DNA of 64,000 nt from Cylicocyclus nassatus (GCA_958299035.1 CATQJL010000223.1:79563322-79627321); one strand, 5' to 3'; counted from the first letter of the stretch, positions 22,041 through 33,757 are shown. Notes: generated by a model from the sequence alone, not told the origin. Numbers and translations: made by a program.

Positions 22041-22400
22041 CTGTAAAATAAAATGGACACATGCAATCAACATAACACTTGCAATACTTGTAGGGCTGAA
22101 AGAGTGTTCACATTCGACCTGCGCTGATTTGATGTGATGTCCTTCCTTTATATGCCCAAGCTTTTACGCAGTAAATGGAAATTTACACTCCTCTTATTTT
22201 GGCCAACTTTGAAGCAACTATCAGGTTGGGGCTAAAGTTTATGCGCGGTGCGAATTTATTAATCACGGTTTTATTTTAGAAGAAGAACATTTGCGCTTTA
22301 TAAGAGCACTTCTGTATTTCTTCTGTTAGGCCAGTTTTGGAGAACGAATTTTTGAAAAACGACCAGCGCAATTTTGCGATTCTGAATATGTTAACAATAC

Positions 22401-22984
22401 CTCAGATAATCGCCGGGGGCAGGCGGTCCGCAAACTCGCGCTTTTCTGCAAGCGGTCAGCAGAATTTTGGGGCGTGGCCAGACCTTCAGCGAGCGGTACT
22501 TCCTTTACTGTCTAATGTTCTGCCAGCGGGCAGCAACACAGAATTTTCTGCAGGCGCTCGTCAAATAATCTCTTTCATCAAACGCTGGCCAAACTTTCAG
22601 CAGGCGCTCGGACTCTTTTTACGCAGTTTCGGATACGTCGAGCACAGGTAAGACTCTGTGTGGCAGAGGCGTCACCGTTGGTTTAATTACTCAAGTTTGA
22701 GGTACCTCTCAGCGGAAAGTACCTGGGGGCTGCGCGGTCCTCCATAAAGGACCGTGCGGCCCCCAAAAATTTTGCATATTCTCGCGGAAAGTCCGCGAGA
22801 ATGCGGCCACTACGCCGCAGCTAATTCATGAGGAAACCGCGACTGTTCTCCAAGCGCTCGTCCAAAATTTCGCTAAAATTCCTCCAAATATCTGCAATCG
22901 GATCGCAAGAAATCAGCGAATTATTTTTCCGGTGCCCGCACGCCCATAAATCGCATGGCCACCTGCCCCCGGCGATTATCTGAG
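22401..22984. mobile_element. 584-bp element with 23-bp inverted termini
   Basis: Ends ctcagataatcgccgggggc and gcccccggcgattatctgag are exact inverses over 23 bp. Inside are a GC hairpin gggggctgcgcggtcc/ggaccgtgcggccccc (about 22726-22765) and a second, ctcgcggaaagtccgcgag. No coding potential. TSD not clear. Confidence 0.75.
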
Positions 22985-23030
22985 ACTGAAGTTTATAGCG
23001 ATTTACATGATAGTAATCATACAATACCGC

Positions 23031-24601
23031 TCACATTTTTTGAAAAATAGACGCGAATGTATGGACATGTATGGACATGTAGCGACATGTCCATACATGT
23101 CCATACATGTCAATACATGTATGGACATCACCGTCGCGTGGCCATATCTCGCTTCAGAGTGGACGAATCCTGAATCCAAAGGCACAGTTCGATTGAGCTC
23201 GGCGCGGAGAATTTTCAGATTTATTGGAAGTGGGGGTACGATGTCTTCGATATTCCGTTTCCAATTTTTTCAATATGTTCTGCGAAGGTCCTTTCGCGAA
23301 TATGTGAAGCAAAGCCTACCCAACATAGAAGACTTTACTAAGTACTATTCGATAATTTTGTTTTTGTAGATTGTTGTGCGCTAAAAAATAGGCTCAGACT
23401 TCTTTCCGAAGGAGGTAGAAGCGTTGGTGAATTTTGGAAAAAATCATGCGTTTTTAAATTCTCCTCGCCATAACCTCCTTCGGAATTAGTATATTTTAAA
23501 TCCGAAAACACGCCTTGCTCAGTTCATCAAGGCGAGTCTTCTAATATACAGCATGTCCTTGATATCTCGAATTCAAAATTCTTGAATCATTCTGAGGACG
23601 TCTTTTCGCGAAAGTGTAAAGCAGCGAGCATTGTCCCGAGTACACTGCAAGGATCATTCTATAGCACTTTTTCTGTAGATTATGATGCGCTAAATAGTAG
23701 CCGCAGGTTTCTTTTCAAAGCAAATAGAACGGCTGGTGAATTATGGAAAAATCTTGTATTCCCAAATTCTACTCGCCATATCCGCAGGATACGAAGCTAT
23801 CTTGCTAAACAGTTGTGAGTTTCGAAATCAGCAGGTCGCATAACCTCTACGAACAAGCTTTCCGATATGTTCGGGGGTTATTCCATTTTTTCTCGTTTTA
23901 CGCTCCGGAAGCTCGCCGGATGCTCTTGAATTGTAAGGAAACTTCGCTAATAGAGGTTTTCGAACACACTCTTTACGAAAATCGTGGTCTTTGAGGATTA
24001 CAGGGTCTTTTTGAGCTCACCGTATTTCTCCAAAAAGACCCTGTAGTCCTCAAAGACGATTTTCGTAAAGAGTGTGTTCGAAAACTTCTATTAGCGAAGT
24101 TTCCTTACAATTCAAGAGCATCCGGCGAGCTTCCGGAGCGTAAAACGAGAAAAATTGGAAAATAACTAAAATAAAATAGTAGAATCTAAAAAGGCATGAT
24201 TTTTCCAAAATTCACCAATGCTTCTACCTCCTACGGAAAGAAGTCTGAGTCTATTTTGTAGCGCACAACAATCTACAAGAAAAAAAAATTATCGAATAGT
24301 ACTTAGTAAAGTCTTCTATGTTGGGTACGCGTTGCTTCACATATTCGCGAAAGGACCTCCGCAAACAAATTGAAAAAACTGGAAGCGGAATATCGAAGAC
24401 ATCGTACCCCAAATTCCAATAAATCAGAAAATTCTCCGCGCCGAGCTGAATCGAATTGTGGCTTTGGATTCAGAATTCGTCCACTCTGAAGCGAGATATG
24501 GCCACGCGAGGTGATGTCCATACATGTATCGACATGTATGGACATGTATGGACATGTCGCTACATGTCGTCTATTTTTCAAAAAAATGTGAGCGGTATTG
24601 T
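23031..24601. mobile_element. 1.57-kb foldback element with a second palindrome inside
   Basis: The outer arms (about 23031-23460 and 24190-24601) begin acaataccgctcacattttt at each end and pair over some 420 bp with a few differences. The inner palindrome (about 23888-24155) has near-perfect 115-bp arms (gaaggaaacttcgctaatag-type sequence inverted), meeting near 24022. Close to each outer end are tandem atggacatgt units. No transposase ORF. Confidence 0.8.
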
Positions 24602-24675
24602 AATGAGGCAGCCTTTTTTCATGCGTAAAATGCAAAAACAAATCTTCATAATTACATTTTCTTCTCATCTTGCAG

Positions 24676-25010
24676 GCTCAGCTAAGACAATGTGACGTTT
24701 ATTTTGGGTTGGTCAATCATTGCTTTTACATGAAAATGCAGCAATGGGGAGGAAGCGCATTTTACCCCAAAAAATGGATTTTTCATCAACTTTGTTTGCT
24801 TCAGGTAAGGCAGCCACAGTCATATATAGATTATTGCTGTATAGAAATCACGGATTTGAGGCCAGCTAGCGTCTGTCTGGTTGATATCGAAACCAAACTC
24901 AAAATCACAAAAATCAGGAGTGCTGTTCTTAGAAATCTGTTCCTTAAAACAACTGAAGAAAAGTTGCGACTGATTCATATCTGTAACGAGCGAATGTCTA
25001 ATTTTCAATG
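24676..25010. CDS. Candidate exon(s); strand undecided
   Basis: Plus strand: acceptor tcttctcatcttgcag precedes 43 open codons (AQLRQCDVYFGLVNHC...), ending at cttcag|gtaagg (24804). The frame also stays open to a gtaagt donor at 25010. Minus strand: acceptor ctcgttacag precedes MNQSQLFFSCFKEQ...DFCDFEFGFDINQTDASWPQ (about 24992-24855), whose composition is at least as protein-like. Both cannot be right over 24855-25010. No family recognised. It lies 370 bp below the stop codon of the PLA2-like gene. Confidence 0.3.
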
Positions 25011-25383
25011 TAAGTCTTGGATGCAGTTTAAGAATTAAAAATTATTGAAATTTACTAAAATTACGCAAGGAACATGATATTATTGACGTCTATGTATACA
25101 TTCCCTTCTCCAAAAGCAAAATGCTTGTACGTAACATAGCGCAGCAACATTATACTTTGTGCGAGTTTATCATGGTTAATCTCAAAATCATATCCTTTTA
25201 CAGACTTTCTTCGTTCAATACATATACGTTGAGCAGTACTGCCTTCGACTTTGAAGAATGCTGTTTTAGGAACAATTTTGTAGAGAAATATCTTTTCTGT
25301 AATCCCTACTTATGCCAGAATGTCTGTATAATCTGAGATTTACACTTTCAACTGAACGCTTTAATTCAAGCTTCATAGGTTTA

Positions 25384-25644
25384 TCAAAACAGTTTATGTC
25401 GAGAAGCATCATAAGCTTTTTTACCCCAATATACAACGGCTTTGCACATGAGCGTGGTAGGGCAAAAATTGAAAAATGGGAGATAGTCGTCTTCCAGCTT
25501 ATCTAGCTTGAAACAAAATCTAAAGTTCTTGATAAAAATGCAGAAGGTACCTACAAAATTCAGCTTACACCCTATCGCAATAGGTTCTTCCGCTTTGTTC
25601 TTCATAACATCGATCATGTTCCCAGCACACTTCATTTATCTTAT
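25384..25644 (-). CDS. Phospholipase A2-like domain protein, two C-terminal exons
   Basis: Minus strand. Exon 25644-25569 follows acceptor ataattttag and encodes INEVCWEHDRCYEEQSGRTY plus CDRV, ending gt|gtaagc. A 49-bp intron (25568-25520, ending actttag) leads to exon 25519-25384, FCFKLDKL...FCPTTLMCKAVVYWGKKAYD, and a TGA stop. Phases agree exactly. HDxCYxxQxGRxxCD followed by FC and a Cys/AVxxWGxxAY tail is the pattern of the nematode 'phospholipase A2-like central domain' proteins. They are secreted, disulfide-rich relatives of PLA2, in which HD is the catalytic motif; here the usual CC before HD is CW. Whether it has enzyme activity is unknown. A likely preceding exon near 26008-26067 ends VAIADKDYCGYIY with donor gtgaag and the right phase. 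The signal-peptide exon was not found, and a MITE at 26091 adjoins it. Confidence 0.75.
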
Positions 25645-26007
25645 CTAAAATTATGAAATAGTGTAAAAAGAAACTTCGGATAATGATTATCCAAGAAGCA
25701 TGCTTATCACTGATGTCTGAAAGTTTCAAACTAACATTCTATCACACGTTTGATAATACTCCAAAACTTTGGTATTTTGCAAATCAAGGTACTTAATCAA
25801 GTTGTTTTCAAGAAACAAAATGATCAGATATTACTTAAGAACAAATAGTACCGTACCAAACACAGTTTCATTGCAGTTTGCACGCTAAAAGATTCAAAAC
25901 CTATTCTACAATATGGAACAAGTATCAATTTCGACAGTATGTCAAGATATTCCACCCTAAATTGAGTGTCAGCTGAATCTGATCTATTTTAACCTGGTTC
26001 CCTTCAC

Positions 26008-26067
26008 CGTATATGTAACCACAGTAGTCCTTATCGGCGATGGCGACATTTGGCAGAACATTGATTG
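26008..26067 (-). CDS. Possible upstream exon of the PLA2-like gene
   Basis: Minus strand, open as NAINVLPNVAIADKDYCGYI, then Y and one base before gtgaagg. The single leftover base joins in phase with the next exon (25644). The Cys-Gly placement a few residues before INxVC fits the domain. No acceptor AG is visible at its upstream side before a stop, and the TCAA MITE starts 24 bp away. The exon start may have been disrupted or the exon may be spurious. Confidence 0.35.
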
Positions 26068-26090
26068 CGTTTATAGTTTAACAAGCTCAA

Positions 26091-26408
26091 AGGCAGCGTC
26101 CAGGCAAATCCGAGCTCGACGACCACGCCCACTTCCCTCGGACGGCCAACCCCTTATGAACGAAATCTCCTCAGCCTTGACGTGTTTTCACATGACCAAC
26201 ACAGTCGAACTTATAGCGTTTACCTGTTAATACTTGCTTTCGACAATGATAACATCAGAAGCACTCGTCCGGGTTTTCCGAATGTGGCCCCAAAAGGTGG
26301 TTTTCTGAGAAATTCACGCTTTTTGAGTTCCATATTCGGAATCAGCGCTATGGAAAGGCCCGGATAACATAATAATATAGAAGTCGAGAATCTGCCTGGA
26401 CGCTGCCT
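26091..26408. mobile_element. TTAA-family foldback MITE in a TCAA site
   Basis: Termini aggcagcgtccaggcaaatc and gattctgcctggacgctgcct (inverted), flanked on both sides by TCAA (26087-26090 and 26409-26412). Its interior differs from the Z copies. So the 4-bp duplication is kept but the site is not strictly TTAA. Confidence 0.75.
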
Positions 26409-26785
26409 TCAAGAAGGAATGAGCTGAGGAAGAAGGTATACAAAACTTTTTAACTTAAACATTTAAAATCTTCCCATTTAACATCAATGACACACGCAGG
26501 CTACCAAGTCCGAAATACGCTGCTTTATGTAAAACACGACGTAGCTCCCTTTATCAAACATTCTTTTCTAAAAACTTGCCTAGATAAGGTAATCCACATT
26601 TCCAAACATTCAGAGATACAGTTTTTTTGCGCACTTAAATGAAATTTCCTTCGCCCAGTTTCCATTTTCAGAAATTAAAAGGCTTGTTAAGTTTTAAGTT
26701 CTCTCTTCTTTGAACCTGGACATTTTGATGTACTCGTTCTATGTTATTTGTGCCAGATCCAGGTTATACGGTGGTATCATTTATT

Positions 26786-26824
26786 GACCTTACGTTTCGA
26801 CAAAGTCGTCGTCTTCGGAGGTCT
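26786..26824 (-). ncRNA. Hammerhead-like motif of a decayed PLE
   Basis: Minus strand: AGACCT, CCGAAGA (one change from CTGAAGA), extra C, GAC/GTC hairpin, GAAAC, GTA, AGGTC. Stem I here is GACCT/AGGTC where the full PLE has AGGCT/AGCCT, so both sides changed together. The ACGU stem III remnant is kept. Confidence 0.6.
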
Positions 26825-26940
26825 GAAGTAGATTGCAGTTATTCATCTGCGAGATAAGACAGCCAAACGCAATCCCCAAACATCATTCAGTCTGGATCTC
26901 GTCCCGAGGGCAACGTACTGAGTCACACGCTGATGTAGTA

Positions 26941-27140
26941 CCCTATTTTCAGGTGTATAAGCCGCACCCTTTTTGTTCTAAACGCGAGCAGACCCAGGCG
27001 TGCCGCCGCGCATATGTCTCGCGAAACAGTCGCCTTATCGCATACTGCTCTCACATAACGAACTCCATGACGACAGTCAGTTTTTTGGCGTCTTCGCCTT
27101 TATATTGAAAAGGGTGCGACTTATACACCTGAAAATAGGG
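26941..27140. mobile_element. 200-bp Tc/mariner-type MITE
   Basis: Perfectly placed TA on both sides (26939-26940, 27141-27142) and 33-bp inverted termini ccctattttcaggtgtataa / ttatacacctgaaaataggg, continuing to gcaccctttt. The interior is GC-richer (gtgccgccgcgcatatg). Inserted in the PLE tail. Confidence 0.85.
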
Positions 27141-27498
27141 TAGAAGCTGACCTATGTTCCACCGAAGCTGACCTATGTGTTAGTAAGTTAGTCAAGCCGC
27201 ACAAAGTAGACGGGCGACGCTGAGCGTTGCTCAGCGGAATGACCTTTATATATGTGTAGGCTGTAGCTCACATATCGACAAGAATGGCAAGAGTTCGGTC
27301 GTCGATAAGTCTTCATTTCTGTTATTCATACTTGGATTCTTGACAGAAATCCATGCTGCTTCCATAGTTTTTCGTGCTATTATTGCCTTGTTATTCAATA
27401 ACCAATAACCATTCAAAATATGTCCACAATTAAGTAAAGATCAATGCAAAAAAGTAGCCGATTCGATTTTGAGAAACTTGAATATTTGTAACGAAGGG

Positions 27499-27542
27499 TG
27501 GTCTAGTGGTAAGTCCGCGATAAGAGACACGGGTTTGAGCCC
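27499..27542 (+). mobile_element. tRNA-like Pol III promoter (SINE or tRNA pseudogene)
   Basis: A-box-like tggtctagtggtaag (27499-27513) and B-box-like gggtttgagccc (27531-27542) at tRNA-like spacing. The rest does not fold into an evident cloverleaf. It is followed by ordinary AT-rich DNA and a poorly preserved hAT MITE. A SINE head is the simplest reading. Confidence 0.5.
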
Positions 27543-27601
27543 AAGATTTTATCCTAATGTCGCAAAACCAACAGGAACTAAAACAATAACAACGGTTATA
27601 G

Positions 27602-27788
27602 CAGTGGTGTACCTAGGGTGCGGAGCGGAAGGGAGGGGGGCGGGTCGCGAAATTTTTGAAAGTTACTTACATGGGTTGTAAAATTGTGCAAATGACTTGT
27701 CACCAAAAAATCTTTCGGAGTGCGTGGCTAACGCCACCGCACCTTCTTTGTCCCCCCCCCCCCCACCCTGAGCCGAAATCTTGGGTAC
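27602..27788. mobile_element. Eroded hAT-type MITE
   Basis: Starts cagtggtgtacctaggg and carries gggtcgcgaaa(t)tttttgaaagttactt and gagccgaaatc(t)tgggtac, as in the intact element at 34659-35038. The right terminal cgccactg is lost. Confidence 0.65.
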
Positions 27789-28199
27789 TAGAATATAGCT
27801 ACGTAGAACCACGGGCGCCAACCCGATTTGCCCTCTCAGCAGGGCTCTCTAGCTCCTCTCTATCAAAAAACGGAGGTCCGCCTCTCTTCGATGGCTCTTT
27901 TTAACTCCCGAGAGCGTTGAATGTCCGCTCTGGCTGGTCCCCCGTGTTTAGCAGTATTTATTGCCTGCCTGAAAGGTCAAATCGGCCTCTCTTTTTCCGC
28001 CCTAAAGACTGGTAGATCGGTGATCCGCGCCATCCAACACATTATCTTTTCCGGATCCTCTTAGAATTTATTTGTTTCAAGAAGCATGTTTTTTGAAACT
28101 TACAGATGTCCTAAAGAACACATCAAACATCTGATTCTGAAAAAGTCTTCTATGTAAAATACTGCTAAGTGCAAACTTCATAATTAAGGTTAAGGTAAG

Positions 28200-28462
28200 C
28201 GTTCTGATTGATTCAGATCAGGAGTTTGTCGTTTGCTTCGTCCTACAAGCCAATATACCGCCCTGTGAAGCTCAAAATCCTCGTATAAAGTGCTATCGCA
28301 ATCCTACAGTAATGAGGAACAATCCATTCTCCGCTCCATACTGTGAACTTCAGCTGAAGCCAGTACAGTATGGTTTTGAATTAGAGAGTATTCATAATTG
28401 TTTTCATACAAGAAAGTCATCGAAAACCAAACGTTCGTTACTTTATTTTGGGGCAACTTGTA
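28200..28462. mobile_element. Fragment of a CAGGGTGTCCC-type MITE
   Basis: Contains the family's cctacagtaatgaggaa and ctccatactgtgaacttcagctg equivalents, and a decayed right terminus ttttggggcaacttgta. Left end not found. The 130-codon ORF from 28312 runs through it and is not credible as a gene. Confidence 0.4.
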
Positions 28463-29315
28463 TATTATATTTGTATATGGAAGAAAGGCACATTTACAGC
28501 TATTTTAGCCCACTGAACTATTCAATAGGCACATTTATAATGTTTATCACTTGTGATTTCATGATATATATCTACTCACCCTTGATTTTTTTACACGCCC
28601 TCTCGACAATAAATTTTGATACTTTTAACGAGAGTTCATACGTGTTAGAACCGCAATGCCAAGTCATTCTATCCATAGTTGATGCTGCGTATACTGGTGG
28701 CTAAGAGAGACAATTTTTAACACTTTCTCAATGGTTGACGTATGCTTCATACCTCTATTACTGGAAATGTGTTTCTGACCCATTCTATCACATCCTCAAG
28801 GAACTTAGCCTGAATAAGCAACATCACAACTGCTGCACCAGTTATCCTCCGATTTTCGGAATTACGAGAAAAATTAGAAGAACAGCTAAAACATGTTTCA
28901 GCTGCTTGTTGATATGCCACTTACTTCCAATTTATGCATTTGAAGCGCAATAAAATACAGTAACACAGTCGCATATTGCATGATGTTCATGCGTACGGTG
29001 TACGACGCTATCCGGTTAACAAATGAACAATACCATTTATCGACTCCCGAAAACAATGCTTATCACTCTTCACTTTATACAATGATTACTCCTTCAATGA
29101 CGAAGGCAAGCGGCAGGTCCTCACAGTTCGGCCTACGAGATTTCAATGCCTAACAGTTAGGCACTGAAATAACTGTATAAGTGTATGACCATATACTTTC
29201 ATACTGTATAACTGTACTCAACTGTATGAGTACCCAACAAGCGCTGTCTGAAGTCGCTTTCAAAGCGAAAATTCGCTTCGAAAATCTTCTGAAAAACGGA
29301 TTCGCCACGTTGGCT
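28463..29315. other. No gene recognised
   Basis: AT-rich spacer before Z copy 2. Short ORFs on both strands lack motifs. A run of 'gtataa(c/g)tgta' words near 29170-29235 is low-complexity. Confidence 0.45.
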
Positions 29316-30765
29316 CATCCCTATTGAGTGGGCTTGACGTTTGTCTCGCCCACTCAGTGATTTCGCCTAGCAGGCGCAAAGGTCAAGAAATTGATCAGAT
29401 CATGCGAGTGTGCCAAGTGACACAGCGTTCCTCGCGTTTTGCCCTGCGATGGCCTCGCAGCTGGCCCGCGGCTGACTGGTAGGCCCAAGGAGTGCTGGTC
29501 TACTGCGTATTCTGAAGGGCATTCAAACTCAATAACTCAAGACTTTTGTTCAATATTAGGCATGGATTCGGCAGCGTGCGCAAGAGGTGCCAAAAGAAAC
29601 AAAAACTCGAAATCGAGGATTTAGGGGACGGTGCCTTCAAAGGCTAGGCATGGGTGTATGCCCTTCTGCACCGCTCTGTCCCAGCACTAACTGCTCTCCT
29701 GCAGGGCAGCGCCAGCACTCCGCCTTACTTGTAATCTGGCAGAATTTTTAAATGTTTTCTGAGTTTTCCAAAGCAAGGGAGAGGCTCTCAACAATGATGA
29801 ACTGAAAAATTCCAGAGGTTGAATATATTCGCCATTCCGTGTTTTCCTCGCGCTTTTCAGTTCTCCAAACCACTGCATGGCTTGTAGAACCTACACAAAC
29901 CACTCATGTGTAACATTTTCTGAGTTTCAATACAAACTCGAGATCATTTCTGATTCTTCTTTCAGAAAGCTTTTGCGTAACTTCTCGTCGACCGCGGCAG
30001 CGCTGACCAGTCAGAGGCGCGCAATAATCAGGCTGCTAAGGCAGCGGTGTAGAAGGGCCGTCTTCCGCCGGGCATACTGTAAAAGTTTATTGCATGCCAA
30101 TCATTCCTCATTCCGGTTGCGACAGTTTTCCGACACGACTAATAGTGACTAACTATCACAACCGAAATGCAAGATGGTCGGCATGCAGTGGAATTGAAAC
30201 TGTTGTCTTGTTTGGAGAATTGCGAGACGATAAAATCGGTGAACTCTGCCCGAGGCCTTATGGGTAACTCAAATGTAAAATGAGTTTACGAAGATAGCGT
30301 GGAAAAGATGTTGGTAGAAACTTATGATTTGTTGAGCAGCTTCAAGGAATACCAACTGATATACATTGCAATGCAGCCGCAGCGATTGCGAACGCCCCTT
30401 GTTGTTGACTCGCAGGTTTGTGCTCAGGGAACACGGAAATAGCGCGGCGAGTTCTCCTTCAATGCCCTCAAAGTAAGAAAACTCAAACTGAGCCATAAAG
30501 GCGGCCTCGAAGTAGCGATTGTTTCGAAGGTTTCCTTGAAAGGAAATTTGCACATCAAGAGCAGCTTGATCTTCGTTGTGTTCTTAAAGTATAAATGTAA
30601 TTCCGTTTAGTGGTTTTGTGTTCCCGGCGTTTGCGTTGTTCTGTTCATCAGAGCAAGACAACTTGAACATAGATAAAATGTTGCGATATTTTTCCAAAAA
30701 AAGGCCAAGATTTTTTTAAATGTGCTCCCTTCCCCTGCAGGAATGTTAGCGCATGCGACCCTTAA

Positions 30766-31124
30766 AGGCAGCGCCCGCAAATCTGAACCTAAATTGCTCT
30801 CACGTGGGAACCAATCTTGGGACCCTAAATAAGACTGTGCCCAAGCTGTAGTTCAGGTAGTGCACTTACGGCTAAGATATTGGGCTTCAAACTTGCCCCG
30901 TAACCGCATTCGGATGGATTCGTGGCCTTTCGCGCGAGGATCCATGCGAATGATGTGCCAAGCCATGAATTCATGCGAATGCGGTCACGGAGCATAGTTT
31001 AGAACCCAATATCTTAGCCATGAGTGCACTATCTAAACTGCCGCTTGGGCAAAGTCTTATTTAAAGCCTCAAGATTACTTTCCACATGAGAGCCCACAGG
31101 TCCAGATTTGCCTGGACACTGCCT
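30766..31124. mobile_element. TTAA-site foldback MITE, copy 2
   Basis: TTAA at 30762-30765 and 31125-31128. Termini aggcagcgcccgcaaatc and gatttgcctggacactgcct. Arms pair imperfectly around a gcgcgaggatccatgcgaat centre. 359 bp. Confidence 0.8.
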
Positions 31125-31670
31125 TTAAAGGCATTGTCCAGGTCAACTGAGGGATGGTGAAATTTTGACGCTGCGGGAACTCGGCTTCTCGGCTCATTGA
31201 TGCAACAAATCAAGTCTGTCGAAAAGGGTGGATTCGGAAGCGAAAAAATCGCTCCAAAAAAAAAGAACGATACGCGGGCCCCTCCTCTATGACAAGTTAT
31301 GGCGTGGTTCATGCACTAGATTTACAGCATTCACCACGTTAAGACTGTCAAGGAAGCGGTATTTGTGTACCGTCGCATTTTTCCGCGCGATTTTCTCTCC
31401 ACAATCAGAAATCACCATTTCCGATCGGACTTGAACTGTTACATTAGTCAGGACCCGTGCTCCCGCAGTGCGTCAAAATCTCTCTCTCCCTCCGATTGAT
31501 CTGAACAATGCTTTTAGGGGCAGATTTGATATGATTTGGGTGTAAAAAGCAAAGAGGTATTGGTTTTGCGGAGTCCCAGAAGATGCGGAAAACATGTATG
31601 AACTCAAGCGTACATGTAAAAGCTCCAATTCTTTTGTGCAAAATAGAATCTCGAGAATGGTAAGAAAATC

Positions 31671-31853
31671 TTGGAAAGCTTTGGTTTACGCAAGGCAGTA
31701 TATGGATTTCTATATAATATTGACCGAGTGGTAAACTTCAACGACCTAATCGAACAGCTCATAGATAAAAGCGATGAACATAACAGAATTTTGGCAGCCC
31801 TCCTAAACAAAAAGGCTTATCCCATCTATTCTTATATGAGTCTCACACTTATA
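31671..31853 (+). pseudogene. ORF-bearing block of Z, copy 2; unrecognised
   Basis: Plus-strand copy of the block at 5773-5957, reading MESFGLRKAVYGFLYN, FNDLIEQLIDKSDEHN and ILAALLNKKAYPIYSYMS before entering the MITE. Between the two open copies there are only a few amino-acid changes (for example LTDK/LIDK, LLDKK/LLNKK). Function unknown; see the first copy. Confidence 0.3.
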
Positions 31854-31855
31854 TA

Positions 31856-32641
31856 CAGTGTCCCAAAAGTATGTATACACTGTTTGGTCATTGATATCTC
31901 ATTTTCCAAAGTCTTTCGGCCACCTTTAGGTACCATTATGTATAGCTGGCATCAACTTAGATCTACAGTATAGAGCGAACCACCTATTGTTCATCATTAC
32001 TGTGCGATTATAGTATGAACTTCTGGTTTACAGCGTCCTTGTGGACCAACCGTGTTTCGAATTGATTCGAAAATTTCTTTAATTATTTGCCACCCACTGC
32101 ACAACTTTATAATTCATGCCCCTTACTTTATAATTCAAAAAGAAGTTCCAAAAATTCCGAAAGGTGGTGTATCAGGGATACTACGCGCTTTAATTTCATT
32201 ACTCAACTGTTGTTCAGGAGTTTGTAAAGCTTTTTAATGGGTGTAACAACAATTTTAAGGAGCATTATGAACAAGCTATTGCGGTCTGCCTTCCATAGTT
32301 ATGAAGGAAGCACCGCGGCAAAACGCAGAGTTCGTATTTGGTTTTAGCGACTAATTAGCCTAGTGTAAGAGTTTCCAGGTTGCTTGTTTGCTTTTTGAGG
32401 TGAAACAGGACCGTTAAGGGCTCAAAACGCTTCTTGAAGTTCCTACCGTAATTCTACAGTAATGAAGAAAGATCGGTGATTTTCTCCATATGATAGGTGG
32501 TTGAACGAAAGATGGTTCGCATTATACTGTAGATCTAAGTTGAGGCCAGCTCTACAATATTACTTGAAGGTTGGCAGAAGACTTCAAAGAAAGAGAGATA
32601 TTAACGATCGAACAGTGTATACATACTTTTGGGACACCCTG
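31856..32641. mobile_element. CAGGGTGTCCC-type MITE, copy 2
   Basis: Left end TA|cagtgtcccaaaagtatg, right end tacttttgggacaccctg|TA. 786 bp, about 95 bp longer than copy 1 because of an AT-rich stretch at roughly 32060-32140. Confidence 0.85.
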
Positions 32642-33400
32642 TATGATGATAATTTTTGCCTCTTTTCCACAATCAGTTCCCTCTTCATTCCACTCTCCAT
32701 CTCCCGAAGACGTTGCGCTCATCACTATGCCAATCCTATTCTTGCAAAATCGCATTTTCTTTTTTAATACGCTCTTCGTACAAGCGCAAAAATTCTGTGC
32801 CCCCCCCCCTTCGCCACCAAAAAACAAAAACAAAACAAAATTCTTGTTTTACGGTGGTGAGGGAATGACATGACACAGAGTTGCTGTGCAGAGCTTAGGG
32901 AATTGGACTGGACAAGTTATGAAAAAGTTACCTTCTGCACAGCTACCTAAGTTTGCCACATAATTTTTTTACTCCTTTTGCATGACTTCAACGTACATCT
33001 AAAACCTTATAAACTAGTTTTGAAACTTCCTCCAACCCCATTATCTTCGAATAATAGAGCCTCCAAAAATTAAATGGTGGAGATGTTGCGCTTATCACTA
33101 TCCTGTCGATACTATTCTTGCAAAATTGCATTTCTCTCTACCATATGCTCTCCGTGCAAGCGCGAAAATCCCCCCCCCCCCCTCACGGGAAAAAAATTCT
33201 TGTTTTACAGAGAGAGGAACTGACATGATGCAGATTTGCTGTGCAAAACTTAGGAAGTTGGAACTACGATACATTATGAAAAATGTAAAATGAAGGCGTG
33301 GAAAACTTTTTTGAAGGTAAATGGCTTTGGAGCCATCTGTAGTTACCTAATTTGCCATATAATTCTTTTACGCTTTTTACACGACTTCAATCTACGTCTA
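32642..33400. repeat. Duplicated poly-C interval within Z
   Basis: Two diverged copies (about 32660-32960 and 33080-33380) share 'gttgcgctcatcactat...ctattcttgcaaaatcgcatttc', a long C run, 'aattcttgttttac', and 'gatttgctgtgca(g/a)a(g/a)ctta'. Equivalent single copies lie at about 4850-5080 (inverted) and 15010-15300. No credible gene. Confidence 0.65.
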
Positions 33401-33631
33401 AGACTAGTTTTTAAATCTCCCTGAACCCCATCTTCCAGTCTAATAAAAGACTCCAAATAAATGATGACGGCAATACCGCTCCAAGCACGCGGTGGTGCGT
33501 ATCGGACACCGTATAATAGCCATTTCGGAGTATATAGATAAAGATGTCCAAAGTCCGAAGTTGTTTTTTGTATTCTTTTTAATTTTTAATATTCATATTT
33601 GTTTTTTGCTCTCCATGTTTGAGGGGGACGA

Positions 33632-33757
33632 GGGGCGTGGTGGTATGAAGCGCCGCTATAACCAGGTCGGACACAGGTTCGACCCGCCTCTAGGCCAACC
33701 AAGCCCTCTACCCTCCGGGGCCGGTAAATTGGTACCAGAGTAATCGGGGAGTGTAAA
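33632..33757 (+). mobile_element. tRNA-like SINE piece (copy in Z2)
   Basis: ggcgtggtggtatgaagcgc, then the B-box caggttcgacccg at about 33675-33686, and the tail ctctaccctccggggccggt. The same as 4370-4452 inverted. Confidence 0.45.

Larger units (their letters stand above)
26760..27405 (-). mobile_element. Decayed PLE tail with nested MITE
   Basis: On the minus strand, about 27400-27290 encodes IIARKTMEAAWISVKNPSMN, then NRNEDLSTTELLP, the C-terminal part of the PLE GIY-YIG domain (compare TRKTLEAFWI...RNPKMNRKDE). About 460 bp downstream is a hammerhead-like motif (26786-26824). A TA-flanked MITE (26941-27140) sits between them. No intact ORF remains. Confidence 0.7.

Noticed and set aside
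23057..23120. CRISPR-like array of atggacatgt repeats
   Set aside because: No spacers; units are contiguous and sit at the end of a foldback transposon in a eukaryotic genome.
27499..27542. Functional tRNA gene
   Set aside because: A and B boxes are present, but acceptor, anticodon and T stems do not pair; treated as SINE or pseudo-tRNA.
28312..28704. 130-codon ORF as a membrane protein gene
   Set aside because: It begins inside a decayed MITE, and its hydrophobic stretches come from AT-rich DNA; no splice or start context.
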